Assembly: GCA_027625915.1 (NCBI GenBank)
Contig: JANTQA010000036.1
Coordinates: forward strand, 5,725,001 to 5,789,000
Length of the DNA: 64,000 bases
Direction of reading: 5' to 3'
Source of the DNA: Anaeramoeba flamelloides
Taxonomy: Eukaryota > Metamonada > Anaeramoebidae
How positions within the stretch are numbered: position 1 is the first letter of the stretch; each line of letters starts with the position of its first letter. A program made the translations under genes and the position numbers. This document shows, piece by piece, positions 12,549 through 24,742 of this stretch. The notes below the pieces were generated by a model. It made no database searches, had not been told where the DNA came from, and was given only the letters and a program-made list of their open reading frames with translations.

Positions 12549-15500
12549 ATGACAAACCAGGAATATGAGGGGTTTCTTCTTCTTGAAGACCAAACCTTAA
12601 CGCAAAGCACAGATCTACAACAACGATCTGAACATGTTGATCTCGTATTCAGTAAGGATCATAAATTTGAGCTAGACTCGTCTCGTGGTACAAATTTTTC
12701 GTCGACTGTTCCTTTTGAATTCCCAAAGTCCAAAAAAGAAAATGGTTTGTATTCATTGCTTCCACCACAAATCCTAAAATAAAACAAAAAAAAAAGAACA
12801 AAAGAATTTTAACTTTTAGAAAATTTTTGATCACTCTTTTCTTTTTTATTTAAATTTTTTTTTTTTTTTTCGCTTATGTTCTAATTTGTAAATCAAATCA
12901 AAATAAACGGGTTTTGTTCTAATAATAGATTTTATTCCATGTCCAATAAATTTTCAGTTTCCTGAATTTATGAACCACATTCGGGAACCACTCTACGGCT
13001 CATTTTTACCAGGATTTGATCTTCAAAGATTTGAACAAGAAAGAAATCGTCCTTTTTTAAGATATGTTCCATACGTACACCGAAAGAGACTTTCACCAGT
13101 AAGGTATGGTGAATATCCAAAATAAAACAAAAAAACAATTAACCAATTCTCTTTTTTATTTTGTTCAACAAATTCATCCTTTTTTCAAAATGAAAAAAAA
13201 AAAAAAAAAAAAAAAATTATAAACTTGAATAGATTGCCATCAGATATCCCTGAAAATCAAAAACTATTTGATCCAAATATATTAAAAACTAGTCACAAAA
13301 TGATTGCAATGGTAAATAATTGAATTCTTTCTTTTTGAAAATTATTCGAATAAATAAATAAAAAAATAAAAAAAAAAAAAACTAAACAACCTCAACAACC
13401 TTTTTTTTTATTTCTCCCAATAACCAATAAAACAATTTGTCACCTTTAATACCAAAAAACAACTCTTTTAGATTGCATTTGGTAATTTAAAGCTTACCGC
13501 TCAAAAATCTTTGATTTTGTGCCAAAGAGTATGATTTAATTTCTTGAAACAACTTTTTTCTTAAAACCTCTTTTACCAAATTTTTACTAAAGCTTGCTTC
13601 CACAAACAAATAAAAAAAAAAAAAAAAAATCAAATACCAACAACAACAACAAAACTAAACAACCATAGATTTCAAAATTCAAACGTATTGAAATTTTAAT
13701 CTTAAAAGCGTGTAGAATTTCTACAGTAAAATTTTTTAAATTCACAAGGTTAAGAATTTGTGATTTAAGCAACAACAATCTCAAAAATATCAAAACTTTG
13801 ATCACGTTCTTAAAAAAATCACCAGGGCTTGAGGTTTTAAATCTTACAGGCAACCCTCTTGTTAAAAAAAAAAATTTTAGACCTTTAGTAAATATTCTCT
13901 TAAAAATTTTTTTCCCCATTGTTGATTGGCATGTTTATTTTTTACTTTTGTTTGTTTACATGTTTACTTTTTTGTTTTATTTCTTAATTTATTGCTTTGT
14001 GCTCAATTTTTCGCTGACAATAAAAATCTCAATCAAAAAAAACAAAAAAAAAAAAGGTCTTGTATCATTGTCGAAGAATTTCTATATTAAACAAACGGAA
14101 AGTGACTATTGACGAAAGGATTGCGTCGATTAAAAAGTATGGAAACAAGGAAATCAATTCAAAATTAGGGCGTATCAGATGGGATTTAATAATCAGTTCA
14201 TTACCGTTTGTTAGATCGATGCCTGTTTGGAACCCAAATAATATTGTTCGATTAATTTTGCCGTCATTAAATATCAGTGAATTTCATGTAGGATCATTTT
14301 TTTCATTACAACTACTTGATCTAAGTGGGAACAATATCCAAAAATTAATGGGTGCTGGCCTTGAAAATTGTATCAAATTATTAGATTTAAACTTGTCAAA
14401 TAATAAAATTAAACAATTAGATCAAGTGTTAAACGTTCTACCATATTGCGCGTCATTACAATCTTTGAACATTGAACACAACAGCATCTTAAAGGAATAT
14501 AGGCTTGATGTTATACATGCCTTTAGTTCGTTAAAAGGTACAAATAGACAACCTGGTTTATCAAAACTTGATGACGCACCAGTGGATTTAGTCGAGTATT
14601 TGCTTGCAATGAGAATAAAAGTAAAATTTTTTTTCCCTTTCATTTTTACGATCACAACGAATGTTTATTATTATTTTTCTTTTTCTTTTTTAATCTTTCT
14701 TCTTATTATCGTTGTGAATTTTTATTTCTTTTTTTTTTATTTTTAAAAAAATCTTAAATTTAATCAATTAATCTGAAATAAATCGGAAAATAAGAAAACC
14801 TTTTTAATTAAAAAATTTTAATAAGAAATAATTAACATATATCTAGATATGCCCTAGACCACAGAGACAAACAACTTCTATATTTGAACCCAAAATTAAT
14901 GAAAAAAACAACTAATAGAAAGATTATTTAAAGAAATGGTCTCAGAAATTGATTAAATTAAACAACAATTAATAAAAAAAAATCATTATTACAGTGTTTC
15001 ACTTTTTTTCCACAACAGTTATTATTATTCCTTATTGAATTCCAAAAAAAAAAATAACAAACTCTTTAGTTTTCTCAATAATAAAAAACTCGAAAAAGGT
15101 TTTTAAAAAAGCCCTCACTTTTTTAAAATAGCTGTATTTTTTTTAACTGTATCGAAAATTTTGAATTTTATTGTTACTCTGAAGTGTTAAATATTTAAAA
15201 ATCATTTAATCTGATAATGAGAGAATTTTGAAGTGATTAAATTTTGAGAATTCTTTCGTGACTAAATTTGTAACTTCCAATTCAAAGAGCGTCTAGAATA
15301 GAAACAGTCATTAGAAGTATTTGAAACTTAATTTAGTTTTCTAAGAAATTTTGAATTTTAGCTTTATTTTCAAAAAAAACAAAAAAACCTTTCAAAATAA
15401 GAACAAATAAGGTGAATTAAAAATACCTTTGTTCAACAATAAAAATATATTTTTAACACAACAATTTTCTCTAACAAAAAAAACCTCTAAAAAAAAAAAA

Positions 15501-18500
15501 AAAAAAACAAAACACTTTTCTCAAAATAAAAACTTTTCAAACAAAAATAGGGTAAAAAAAATAAAAAAGAAATTGAACAAATGAGATGGAAACTAGCACA
15601 GATCTTATATTTTGGAAATTATCAAATCTATCAAATTCAAGGCTTTTGTGAAAATGTAACTTTGGCGAATTTTTCAAATTTAAATTTAAAAATAATTGAT
15701 TTAACAAGATATCCAAAATTAATTATTTTAAAATTACGAAACAATAAAATCCAACGAATTAAAGGGTTAGACAATTTACCAAATTTACAATTAGTTGATC
15801 TAAGTTGTAATCCCAAGTTGGATTTAGATCACATATTAAATCAACTGCAAAGTAATAGATTTTTGGTCAATGTATCATTTGCCAAAGATTTACAGATAAC
15901 AAAGGAAGGTGAGTTGATGAATGAAGGCTATGGCGAAATTGTTAACACTGATCCATTATCAATATACAATAGTGGCTATCGAATTGGCACTTTGGCCAGG
16001 CTATTAAAGAACAATATTAATTTGAGTATTCTTGATTCAATCAACATCTCGTTTGAAGATCGAATTTTAAGTGCAGAACAGCTATCAGAGGAAATGTCGT
16101 TTAGTGAAAAGGACATTGAGCAATATAAATTTTTATTAGGTATTAAATATTGTGTTGTACCCAGAGAAATTAGGACATACCATTTCAGCCAAGTTCGATT
16201 AAACGATCAATATGACGCATCAAAAATCATCCAATTAAATAAATTAAATGGGATTGGATTGAAAAATATTTTTTGTGACTTTAGTGCCTTTGTCAATTTG
16301 GAGGAATTAAATTTATCAAATAACCAAATCACGAATCTTTTGGATTTAGGGTTAGAAAATTTAAACAATTTGAGGATTTTAGACTTAAGCTTCAATAAAA
16401 TTAAGAACCCGCTAGAAGAAATAGCGAATTGGATTGATCAAATGAATAGTTTGGAAATTATTTGCTTACGGGGTAATCCTTGTTTTAAAAAAAGGAAAAA
16501 AAGTGGAAAAGGGCAAGACAAAGGAAAAGAAAAAGAAAAGGATAAAGAAAAAGAAGGCAATATAGGGAATGAAAAATTTGATCGAAAGAAACTGTTATCA
16601 TTAATTACCAAATTACAGAGTAATGATTGCAGATTGAGGGTGATCGATACCGAAATTACCATCACGGAAAGAGTCAATGCATGGAAGGCAAGGGGCGCCA
16701 CTGACGAACAGTGCAACCAATTAAGATTCCAGACAACGATTTACACAAGGCTACCAAGAGAGGCCTTATCCGATTTAGCATTATTGAAAGTCCTAGATTT
16801 GTCCAATGCAGAATTAACACAGATTAATCTTACAAATTTCCCTAACCTAAGAAGGCTATCTTTAAAAAATAATTTTTTCGCCGAGGCAAGTAATATACAG
16901 GGGCTGTCGACATTGAAGGAATTAAAAGTTTTAGATTTGAGATCAAATAGAATCAAAACCCCCAAATCCTTCATTAAGCTAATCAATAAGCATTTACCAT
17001 TACTGGTGTCATTAGGGATGGATTTAAACCCCTTTACCAAAATGAGGAAAAAAACAAAAGGCAATAATAAAAATGATAAGAGCAACCATCCTGCATATCG
17101 ACAGGGGTTTTTAAATAAATTAACTTGCCTACTTAATCCATCTTGTGCATTGAAGCAATTGGATTCCATTGAGATTGAAATCGAAGAATTGATATCTGTA
17201 GTGAAGGCCAATTTGCCCGACAATGAAATGAAGAAATTTAACCTTGAGGAATTCAAATCAAAAGTGTCCATTAACAGAAGATTGCCCGAAAGGAAAAAAA
17301 AGGGCTCCTTTACGGAAATCAATTTAGAGTCATGCGGACTAACCACAATAAATTTGAAAAAATTTGTAAACCTGGTAACGCTAAGCTTACGAGGAAACAG
17401 GCTGACTGATGAAACGCTAACGCAAAGGAATTTCATTTCGCTATCAAAATTAATCGCGCTTGATTTGAGAGACAACAACATTAAAAAAACCCAATCGTTT
17501 GGAATTATCATTTCTGTGTTGCCCGAACTGAAATCGTTATATATCATGGGCAATCCAATTTGCCAGGATAACAAAACAAAAACAAGAATTCGAATTATTT
17601 CACACATTCCATCATTAATGCAAGTTGGCTGCAAATTGGAATATTTAAATGGGAAATTAATCCACATTAAAGAAATTTGCAAGGCCATCACGCTGTCTGG
17701 TGCAAATAATAAAAAAAAAAACAAAAACAAAAAAAATAAAATCCTTAATTACGAAAAGCATCGGTTCAATATCATCATTGAAAAGTCAATCAAAAGTCCC
17801 GAAACATGCCACCAGCTAAATTTAACTGGATACAACATCCAATATTTTCGGGCCATCAACAGATTTGAATCGTTGCAAAAGTTGTGCCTACAAAAAAACA
17901 AGATCACGACTTTAAAAAAGCAAAATTTGGATCAGCTACATAACCTCAGGTATTTGGATCTCAGGAACAACAAAATTGGGTCGCTTGACGAAATGATGAA
18001 TTGCCTGATCGAAATACCTAACCTGAGATTCCTCTTCATTAAAAATGCAACAAGCAACTCAGATCTGTCGCACCCAAAGTCCTATGTCAAGGAGGTGTGC
18101 ATGAAGCTTCGGGGATTAGAAAACCTGGACGGCATCAATAACCCGTTTCCCCTCGACCAGGCGCAATGGATCGCGCTAAGAGAGCTGGAAACCCTCACCA
18201 AGGGCGCAGGCGGCAACCCCAATAAGATCACCTGCATGGACATCAGCGATCAGGGCTTTTCGGTCAACCTGTTTGGGCCCATCCTGCAGCAGTTGGCGCA
18301 ATTGCCCGTCAAGGAGCTCTACATGAACGGTAACAATTGGGACGAAATGGACGGCTATCGGTTCTTTGTCATCCATTCCATCAGAACGCTGCAGAGCCTT
18401 GACGGCATCATGATCACAATGGCACAAAAGGAAAATGCCCTGAACCACTACGAAAAGGAACTCGCCAAGAAGGGCAAGGACAAAACAGGGCTGATCACCG

Positions 18501-20148
18501 CCATTTCTGGCATTATTTTGGGCACCGCGGGGATCGACGGCAAAACCCAGGACGAACGAAACAGCGAGTTCAAGAACCGTGCTGTCAACAACGTCAGGGC
18601 GAATGTCGATTACGACGATATTAACAACGCCCGGAACAATGTCAACAACAATCTCAACAACGGCGCGCAATACACCAAGAAGGAATTGGAAAAGATCAAT
18701 TTCCAGAAGCAGTTCCAAAGATTTAAGCCCGTGGGTACACATATCACAAAGCTTGAGATCATCGTCTCGTTTTTCCAAATCCTGGGGCTCCTCATCTCCC
18801 TGATCGATAACGACATCTGGCCATCGGTGTTCATTAATCTGTCGTGGATCACCTTCCCCTTCGCCATCGACATCGACTTCCTGATGATCGTTTTCGACAT
18901 CACGATCCCGATCAATTTCCAATATGCCAAGTTTTCCATCTTCATGATCTTGCCGGTCTTGATCTTTATCATTTACTATTTGAAAATTGATCGCAAGAAT
19001 TGGATGCGGAAATATGTCACCAAATGGCCGCGAACGAGACTCAAAATCGTATTGTCGTGGCTCCTCGGAATCGCCATTTGCGTCTTTGTTGGCTTTGTTT
19101 CCGATTATAGCGCGTATAAGAATGATGAGGGCAACGACGGGCAATGGACGGAAACGCAGACGGGGCTGGCGATCGTCTTCTCGGGCATTTACACGTTCTT
19201 CGTGCTTCTCTACTATCTCAACGCGAGGACGTTCCGAAGGCACCAGACAGACAAGTACTGGTATGGCCTGAATAAGTACAAAAAGCGGATTTCATTGTTT
19301 CTCTTCACAATCCTGTACATGCCGCTCGCGAGAGTGATCCTATACAATTTCCGATGCGACTCCGAGCGCGAAAAGCTCATGATCTGGGAAGACAAAAAAT
19401 GCCCAAAGTCCATCGGCGAACTCGAGGGGATCCATTACGCCTCCATAATATTTGGCCTCATTTACATTCTTGGGATACCCATTTTGTTTTTTGTTCTCAT
19501 CAACAAAAGAGTAGACGAGGTCATCAAATTTTATAAGTTAGATCAAAAGAATGACAAATTGAAAAAAATGATCAAGGCCAAAACCAAGGACAAAAAATTC
19601 ATTAAAAAAAAAAAAAAAAAATATAAAGAAGAATACAAAAGAAGGGTGAAGGAGTTTAAATGCCCAGAATCCTATTTATACAACGCGCACACAAAGCAAT
19701 TCAAATTTTACAAGCCAATCCAAATGACAGAAAGACTTATTTATTTAATACTGACGGTATTCTATGGCACAGGGAAGCTTTTGGGCTTTGCGGCCTTTAT
19801 TGTCATCTTCATTTTTACTTCGATCGCAGTCATATTCAGACCATTTTCAGACTATTTCGAAGACTTGCTCGATGACATTAGCAAAATTGTAAATAGCATT
19901 TCAATTCTGATCGGCACTCTATTGGCTTATGGCGTATCCCATTTAACAGAAAGTACAGCTGGGCTGATTTTGGTGTTTTTTAATTCATTCTTTTTAGTTG
20001 CAATATGCGGTACCTTTTTACTTAACCCAATCCGAAAAAAGCGTGCGAAAAGAAAGGCTAAAAAATATCTTGAAAATAAAAAAAGAGATAAAAAAAGGAA
20101 AAAGCGGCAAAAAAACAAAAAGAAATCAAAATCGAAAACACACTCTGA

Positions 20149-20184
<36 letters not shown>

Positions 20185-20600
20185 CTCTGATTCTGACTCT
20201 GACTCTGACACGTTTTCAGATACTGATGGATTAATTAAATTGGATGATCTCGCTAGTAATGATCTTTTAGATGAAGAATCAAGTAACGATGAATTAACTA
20301 TAAAAAAAAAGACTAAACGGACACTTGAAGAACAAGGCTTTTATGTTTCAGGAGAAGAAGAATCCTTAAACAACCTCACAGACCTTTCAGATAATTCACA
20401 AGATGATGACGAAGATAAAATTGTAGTAGACGAATCAAAGTTCGATGAAGAAATTGTGTCAGAAAATGAAATTGAAAAAGATTGGTTGGTATTAGATATA
20501 CAAAATGAAATGAACGATCAATATAATTATATGCCATCAAAAAAGGGGAAGAAGGGGAAAATAATTACACCTGATGAATTTAATCTTGGAAAAAAAAAAA

Positions 20601-20605
<5 letters not shown>
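12549..20605 (+). CDS. Giant LRR protein with C-terminal multi-pass membrane module
   Basis: Seven exons are read: 12549-12744, 12929-13103, 13233-13311, 13472-13528, 13669-13932, 14057-14620 and 15551-20605. All junctions are GT-AG and in phase, giving 2129 residues. The ATG at 12549 is the first after an in-frame TAA. About 26 leucine-rich repeats of the LxxLxLxxN kind fill residues ~180-1440, arranged in blocks of about four. Each block ends in a GNP motif, a basic low-complexity linker and a helix before an LP motif. From about residue 1510 follow roughly ten membrane segments, for example 18751-18805, 18932-18983, 19041-19100, 19166-19222, 19291-19347, 19432-19503, 19738-19850, 19890-19945 and 19960-20025. 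Between two of them is a Cys...Cys...His loop (FRC...KKC...IHY), as in TRP-like multi-pass proteins of protists; that link is inference. The tail is polylysine, then Ser-Gly/Ser-Asp repeats and an acidic end. It is probably a surface or organelle membrane receptor or channel. The section at 17.7-19.4 kb is far richer in GC than the rest. Confidence 0.88.
20152..20212 (+). repeat. In-frame TCTGGT/TCTGAC hexamer tract
   Basis: This tandem hexamer encodes a run of Ser-Gly then Ser-Asp dipeptides in the cytosolic tail of the LRR membrane protein, just after its polylysine stretch. The shift from GGT to GAC units is abrupt. Length variation between alleles is likely. Confidence 0.85.
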
Positions 20606-20637
<32 letters not shown>

Positions 20638-20680
20638 TTAATACTAACAATAATACTAATACTAATACTAATAATCGAAA
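20603..20680 (+). repeat. (TAA)n/(AAT)n microsatellite overlapping the stop codon
   Basis: The TAA stop of the LRR membrane gene is the first unit of an ATA/TAA trinucleotide array, which becomes ACTAAT units before a poly(A) run. Because each unit contains TAA in this frame, the stop codon is repeated many times over. Confidence 0.8.
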
Positions 20681-21290
20681 AAAAAAAAAAAAATAAAATT
20701 AAAACAAATTTATTAAGAATTTTTTTGTTAAGCATTTTTTTTTATTTATAAAAAATTAAATTCTAAGAAATTCTTTTTAAAAAAGTAAAGAGAAAAAGTA
20801 TTTAAAAGACAACTTGAAAATAGTTCAAAAGAAGATAACAAACAATATTATTGAACAGTTTTTAAAACTTTCCTCTTTTCATTTTTTTCAAAATGACTTG
20901 TTAAAAAATATATTTATTAAATTTTTATTTATTTATTAATATCATTTTTTTTTTTCAACTTTTAAAAAGTTGTCTCTTATTTTTCTTTAATTTATATATA
21001 AATATATATATATGATTATTACATTAATATTTATCTGATAAATAAATAATATTATGAATTTTTTTAATTAATTTCCTTTATTCCTAAATTAATTGGCTGT
21101 GTTTTTTTAATTAGAAAAACTTAACTTGATTATTAAAATAAACCATTCTTTGTTGTTATAATTGATATCAAAAAATGTTTTGATATGATTTAGTCACATT
21201 TTAGTGCACTATAGTCTTGATAAATATATTAGTAAGGAAAACAATTAAAATATGTCTAAAAAATTACTATAAAAAAAAGAGAAACGAGTT
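20681..21290. other. AT-rich spacer
   Basis: This is the 3' flank of the LRR membrane gene. It holds AT dinucleotide stretches around 20995-21012 and no recognisable gene. Confidence 0.4.
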
Positions 21291-21299
21291 TATCAATTA

Positions 21300-21448
21300 T
21301 ACTTGTTACCACCATTGATTCTTTGGATTTTTTTGGTTAGTTTTATAGAGACCCGATTAAACATTGTGAACAGAATGTTCAAATGTTTGCAGAATAATTT
21401 CATTTTAATAATTGAAGAAGCTATTCCAGAGATTGAAAAAACAATAAT

Positions 21449-21484
<36 letters not shown>

Positions 21485-21760
21485 TCAAGAATTTGGAATT
21501 AAACTAAATATGGATAAAATATTAGAATCAAAAAACTATATCAGATTTTAAATATTTAGGAATTTGGCTTGATAAAGAGATATGGTTACAAAATAATTTC
21601 AAAATGGTTAAAGATAACTTTAAAAAATTAATAATTGTTTTGGTCAACAAAAAAAAACTAGCAGCTGGGGTAAGATCAGAAACATTTAAATCAATACACA
21701 TACATCACTTATTCCAATGACTAGTTAATTTTAAACCAACTCAAAATAATTGTTATACAA
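21300..21760 (+). mobile_element. LINE reverse-transcriptase fragment
   Basis: Two adjoining open stretches encode pieces of the palm/thumb region of a non-LTR reverse transcriptase: a GIKLNMDK block (about 21491-21515), typical of the segment after the catalytic site, and SDFKYLGIWLDKE (about 21538-21580), the YLGxxLD motif, then a helical KDNFKKL region and LAAGVRSETF. The two blocks are offset in frame, and a (TA)n microsatellite at about 21455-21481 interrupts the upstream part. It is a decayed scrap about 450 bases long, without visible ends. Confidence 0.65.
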
Positions 21761-22412
21761 TCAATGGTTGAATAAATTAAAAATTAATTTTTTCTTTTAT
21801 TTTATTAAGTATCTAAGTTTTTATTTCTTGTTTATGAGTATAAAAAACTATTTATTGTCTAATTAATATAAAAAAAAAAAAAGGTAATAAAATCTAAAAT
21901 TTGTTTTCTCGATATTTTCTGCTCTATTTTCTGCCCAATACAAAGATCTCGAAGAAGAAAAAGAACAAGAAGACAAACAATAAAAAATCTTAATAATTGG
22001 TGATCATCTGACAAGGATGTTATGAAAGTTAATGAAAAGTTATCCTACCCCTTTTAGCTTTTGGAGAATACTGAAAATGTTTTAACCCAAGAACACATTC
22101 TTTAAAGAACGTATAAAGGGTTGGTTGTTTTAGAAGGTCTTTTATTCAACCCAATTTACAACACCACAATTAACTGAAAAAATATTTATTTCTATTTATT
22201 TCTTATTGTTGTTGATCTTAAAGGATTAATAGGTTTGTCAATCAAATAAAATGTAAACACAATAAAACTCTTTGATCTGATCCTTGATTGGATCAAGTAT
22301 CTTTTTTGTTATTTTTTCAAAGAATGACTTTTTTTAACTAATCTATTTTTTGATCAAAAAAATTTTTTTGTTTAAATATTTCTTAATTAACCCAAAAACC
22401 CATCAACTATTA

Positions 22413-22800
22413 TATCGTGATTTAATTTTTAATCGCGATATTTTGTTATTTATCGAGATTTTATAGACATTTGGCGATTTTATAGAATATCACGATTGTT
22501 ATATTATCGCAATAATACAGTCAGTTCCACTTTTAAGACCCAAACTTTCAACGAAATTTAAGAACAAAAAAATCTAAAATTTAAAACACATTATTTGGAA
22601 TTTTCTGAGTTACTTTTTTATTTTACTAGAATTTGAATTTTGTTCCTTAATTTGAGATTATTTTTGTGTGTAAATTTTGGTTGAAAGTATCAGTCTTAAA
22701 AGTGGAACAGACAGTATTGAATATCGCGTTTTTCTGATATATAAGCGATTTGATGGAAATTATTGCGAATTTTGTAACTTTATCGTGGATTAAGCATGTT
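22413..22800. repeat. ATCGCGAT-rich inverted region hosting a MITE
   Basis: Short blocks such as TATCGTGATT, AATCGCGATA, GGCGATTTTA and TATCGCAATAA lie to the left of the MITE at 22516-22716. Matching inverted blocks (AATATCGCG, AAGCGATTTG, TATCGTGGATTA) lie to its right. The MITE thus sits near the centre of an older foldback-like sequence. Confidence 0.5.
22516..22716. mobile_element. Palindromic MITE, copy A
   Basis: The ends are TA-CAGTCAGTTCCACTTTTAAG and its inverted counterpart GTGGAACAGACAG-TA. It belongs to the ~200-bp palindrome family with TA at both edges. The arms are more diverged than in copies G, H and J, so this is an older insertion. Confidence 0.8.
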
Positions 22801-22849
22801 ATCATCAAAACCTCTAATCTTTGAAATCAATTATTATTTATAATATTTG

Positions 22850-23200
22850 GAAAAATATTTGTAATTGATTTATTATCACTTTTATTCAAGAATCAAACTA
22901 TGAAAAATCTAACCATACACTTTTGGAATAATGATTAATTAAATTATAAATTTCAAAATAAATATTCACTTAATCAAAAACAGGAACCAAAAAATATGAT
23001 CAGTTTGACCCATAGCAAACCTCTATAAAATTGAATATTTTCTATCAAAATAATAGACCTATTTTCAGTTATAAAACAATTAAATGGGTATTTTATTGAC
23101 ACCTCTTTTTTGTGAGTTTTTGATAGGTTTATTATTGGATTCATAAAAAATTTGGTTATTTAAAAAAAGGATTTAATTCTTATATTTCTCTCGGATTACA
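22850..23200 (+). repeat. Dispersed repeat R4, copy 1
   Basis: It matches the reverse complement of about 31590-31880. Shared blocks are AGCAAACCTCTATAAA, GGTTTATTATTRG and TTCATAAAAAATTTGGTTATTT. Its left part is also similar to about 63130-63290, around ATGATGATTAAT and ATCAAAAAACA. It is non-coding as far as can be seen. Confidence 0.6.
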
Positions 23201-23991
23201 CCATATTTTCCCGATATTAACATTTGGAAATGTTTCTAGAATGATTTTAAAATCCCTGTATTTTTTTCAATACTTTAACTTTTTTTCCAAAGGAAATAGT
23301 TACTATAATACCTTTTTTGATATACTATCATTGTAAAAGAAATTTAAAAATAATAAATCCAAATTAAAACTTATGTCAAAAAATAGACTATTTTTGAGAT
23401 CTCTAAAATAACTCTAAGGATTTCCAAAATAAAGAGAATTTAAAATTTTTTTTGTTAATTAAATTGAAAATAATTAAAAGAATATTATTTGAAGTTAATC
23501 CATTTCTTCTTTTATTTGATTTTACTTTTCCTTTTTCCGAAATATTTTAACTAAAAAAACTTGTTGAGATTGTTGGATTAGACTTTTTTCCACATGGATA
23601 GGGGTAAAAATTTAAACTCACAAATGAGTGACAAAACATATTAATGAGATTCAATCGAAAAATATCAAAATATAGACTTTTTAAAAAATTGCAAATAACT
23701 TTTGTAATTTAAATTTTGGTTCTACCCTCAAATTAGTCACGGACTGTTTTGAAAAATGAAAAGTATTTAAGAACAAGACTTTTCAGTCTGTGTTAAAGAT
23801 ACTACAGTAGCAAAACCAAACAAAAACTTTTCCAAATAAAAAATCGGATTCTAACAAAAAAAAATAGAGAGACAAAACCGTTGTTCGTAACTCAAATTAC
23901 TTTCTTTGTTTTTCACTTACTTTGATAATTGTGAAAGAAAAAAAAAAAAATGTGAAAAATTTCATTTTTTTCCAAAAAATTCTCTATCAAA
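23201..23991. other. Upstream region of the HD gene
   Basis: Nothing is recognised up to about 23700. The last 250 bases before the ATG are slightly less AT-rich and contain GTTCGTAACTCAAATTAC about 105 bases before the start, probably part of the promoter. A similar GTTCGTAACTCGAA lies some 500 bases before the LRR gene. Confidence 0.4.
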
Positions 23992-24742
23992 ATGCTTTCA
24001 AATTTAACAACAATTCAAAAATCTTTCTTTGGTGGTTCTTTCAACCTAATGAAAAACACCTTTGCTGTATGAACATTTCTTTTCTATTGATTTTCCCTTC
24101 TCTTTTTATTCAGTTTTTTTTTTTTTTTTGATTTTTTTTTTTTTCCTCTTTTTAAAGATCTCCAAAGGAGAAATTCGAGGTCTTTTTTCAAATCAATTAA
24201 AGAAGATTTCTGATCCAAAAATGAGAGAAAAAGTTGTTGAAGCCTGGAAACTTGGATGCGACCAAGGTGGCTGGAAAACGGTGTCTGACTTAACCAACAT
24301 GCCATTCACATTACTTACCGAAACAAAGGGAATCAACTTTGTTGAACACACAATTGCAGTCACCGAAGGTGCCTATGGATTAGCAAAGGCACAATTAGAT
24401 ACCTACAAAAATAAGCAACCTTATCCAATCAACTTAGACGTTGTTGTTGCCGGTGGCTTAATTCATGACGTTGGTAAACTTGTGGAATATGGCTTTGACG
24501 AAAACGGCAATTACCAACAAGCACGCTACGGAAAAATCTTAAGACACCCTTTCTCGGGAACCTTAATCGCTAAGGAAGCAGGATTTAATGGCGATATTTT
24601 AAATTGTATTGCCTGCCATGCTAAAGAAGGCGAAAACCGACCACAATTAATGGAAACAATCCTTATCCACCAAGCTGATTTTTCCACTTTCACCCCAATG
24701 AAATATCTTGCTGCCAAAAAGCTTATCCCTTTTAAAAATTAA
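23992..24742 (+). CDS. HD-domain metal-dependent hydrolase with putative organelle presequence
   Basis: Exon 1 is 23992-24066 and exon 2 is 24158-24742, joined in phase through a 91-base GT-AG intron; the product is 219 residues. It has the HD-superfamily signature: H89 in FVEHT, H128-D129 in LIHDVGK, H155 in RHPF, H179 in CHAKE and D199 in HQADF, the usual set of metal ligands. The order SDPKMREKVVEAW, PFTLL, FVEHT resembles HD phosphohydrolases of anaerobic bacteria and archaea more than any common eukaryotic enzyme. The substrate cannot be told from sequence; a phosphate ester or nucleotide is likely. The first exon encodes a 25-residue leader beginning MLSNLTTIQK, with two lysines and no acidic residue, as expected for import into a mitochondrion-related organelle. 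That leader joined by an intron to a bacterial-type body suggests lateral transfer followed by retargeting. Gene identity is firm; targeting is inference. Confidence 0.88.

Noticed and set aside
18176-19243. 355-codon open frame on the minus strand, and others opposite the LRR membrane gene (e.g. 16741-17730, 16438-16716)
   Set aside because: They are opposite a well-supported coding exon. Their length follows from the GC-rich island or from codon bias, and their residues show no domain.
12048-23900. Shared GTTCGTAACTCRAA word upstream of the LRR and HD genes as a promoter element
   Set aside because: Only two occurrences at very different distances (about 500 and 105 bases) and not seen before the other genes, so too weak to annotate as a regulatory site.
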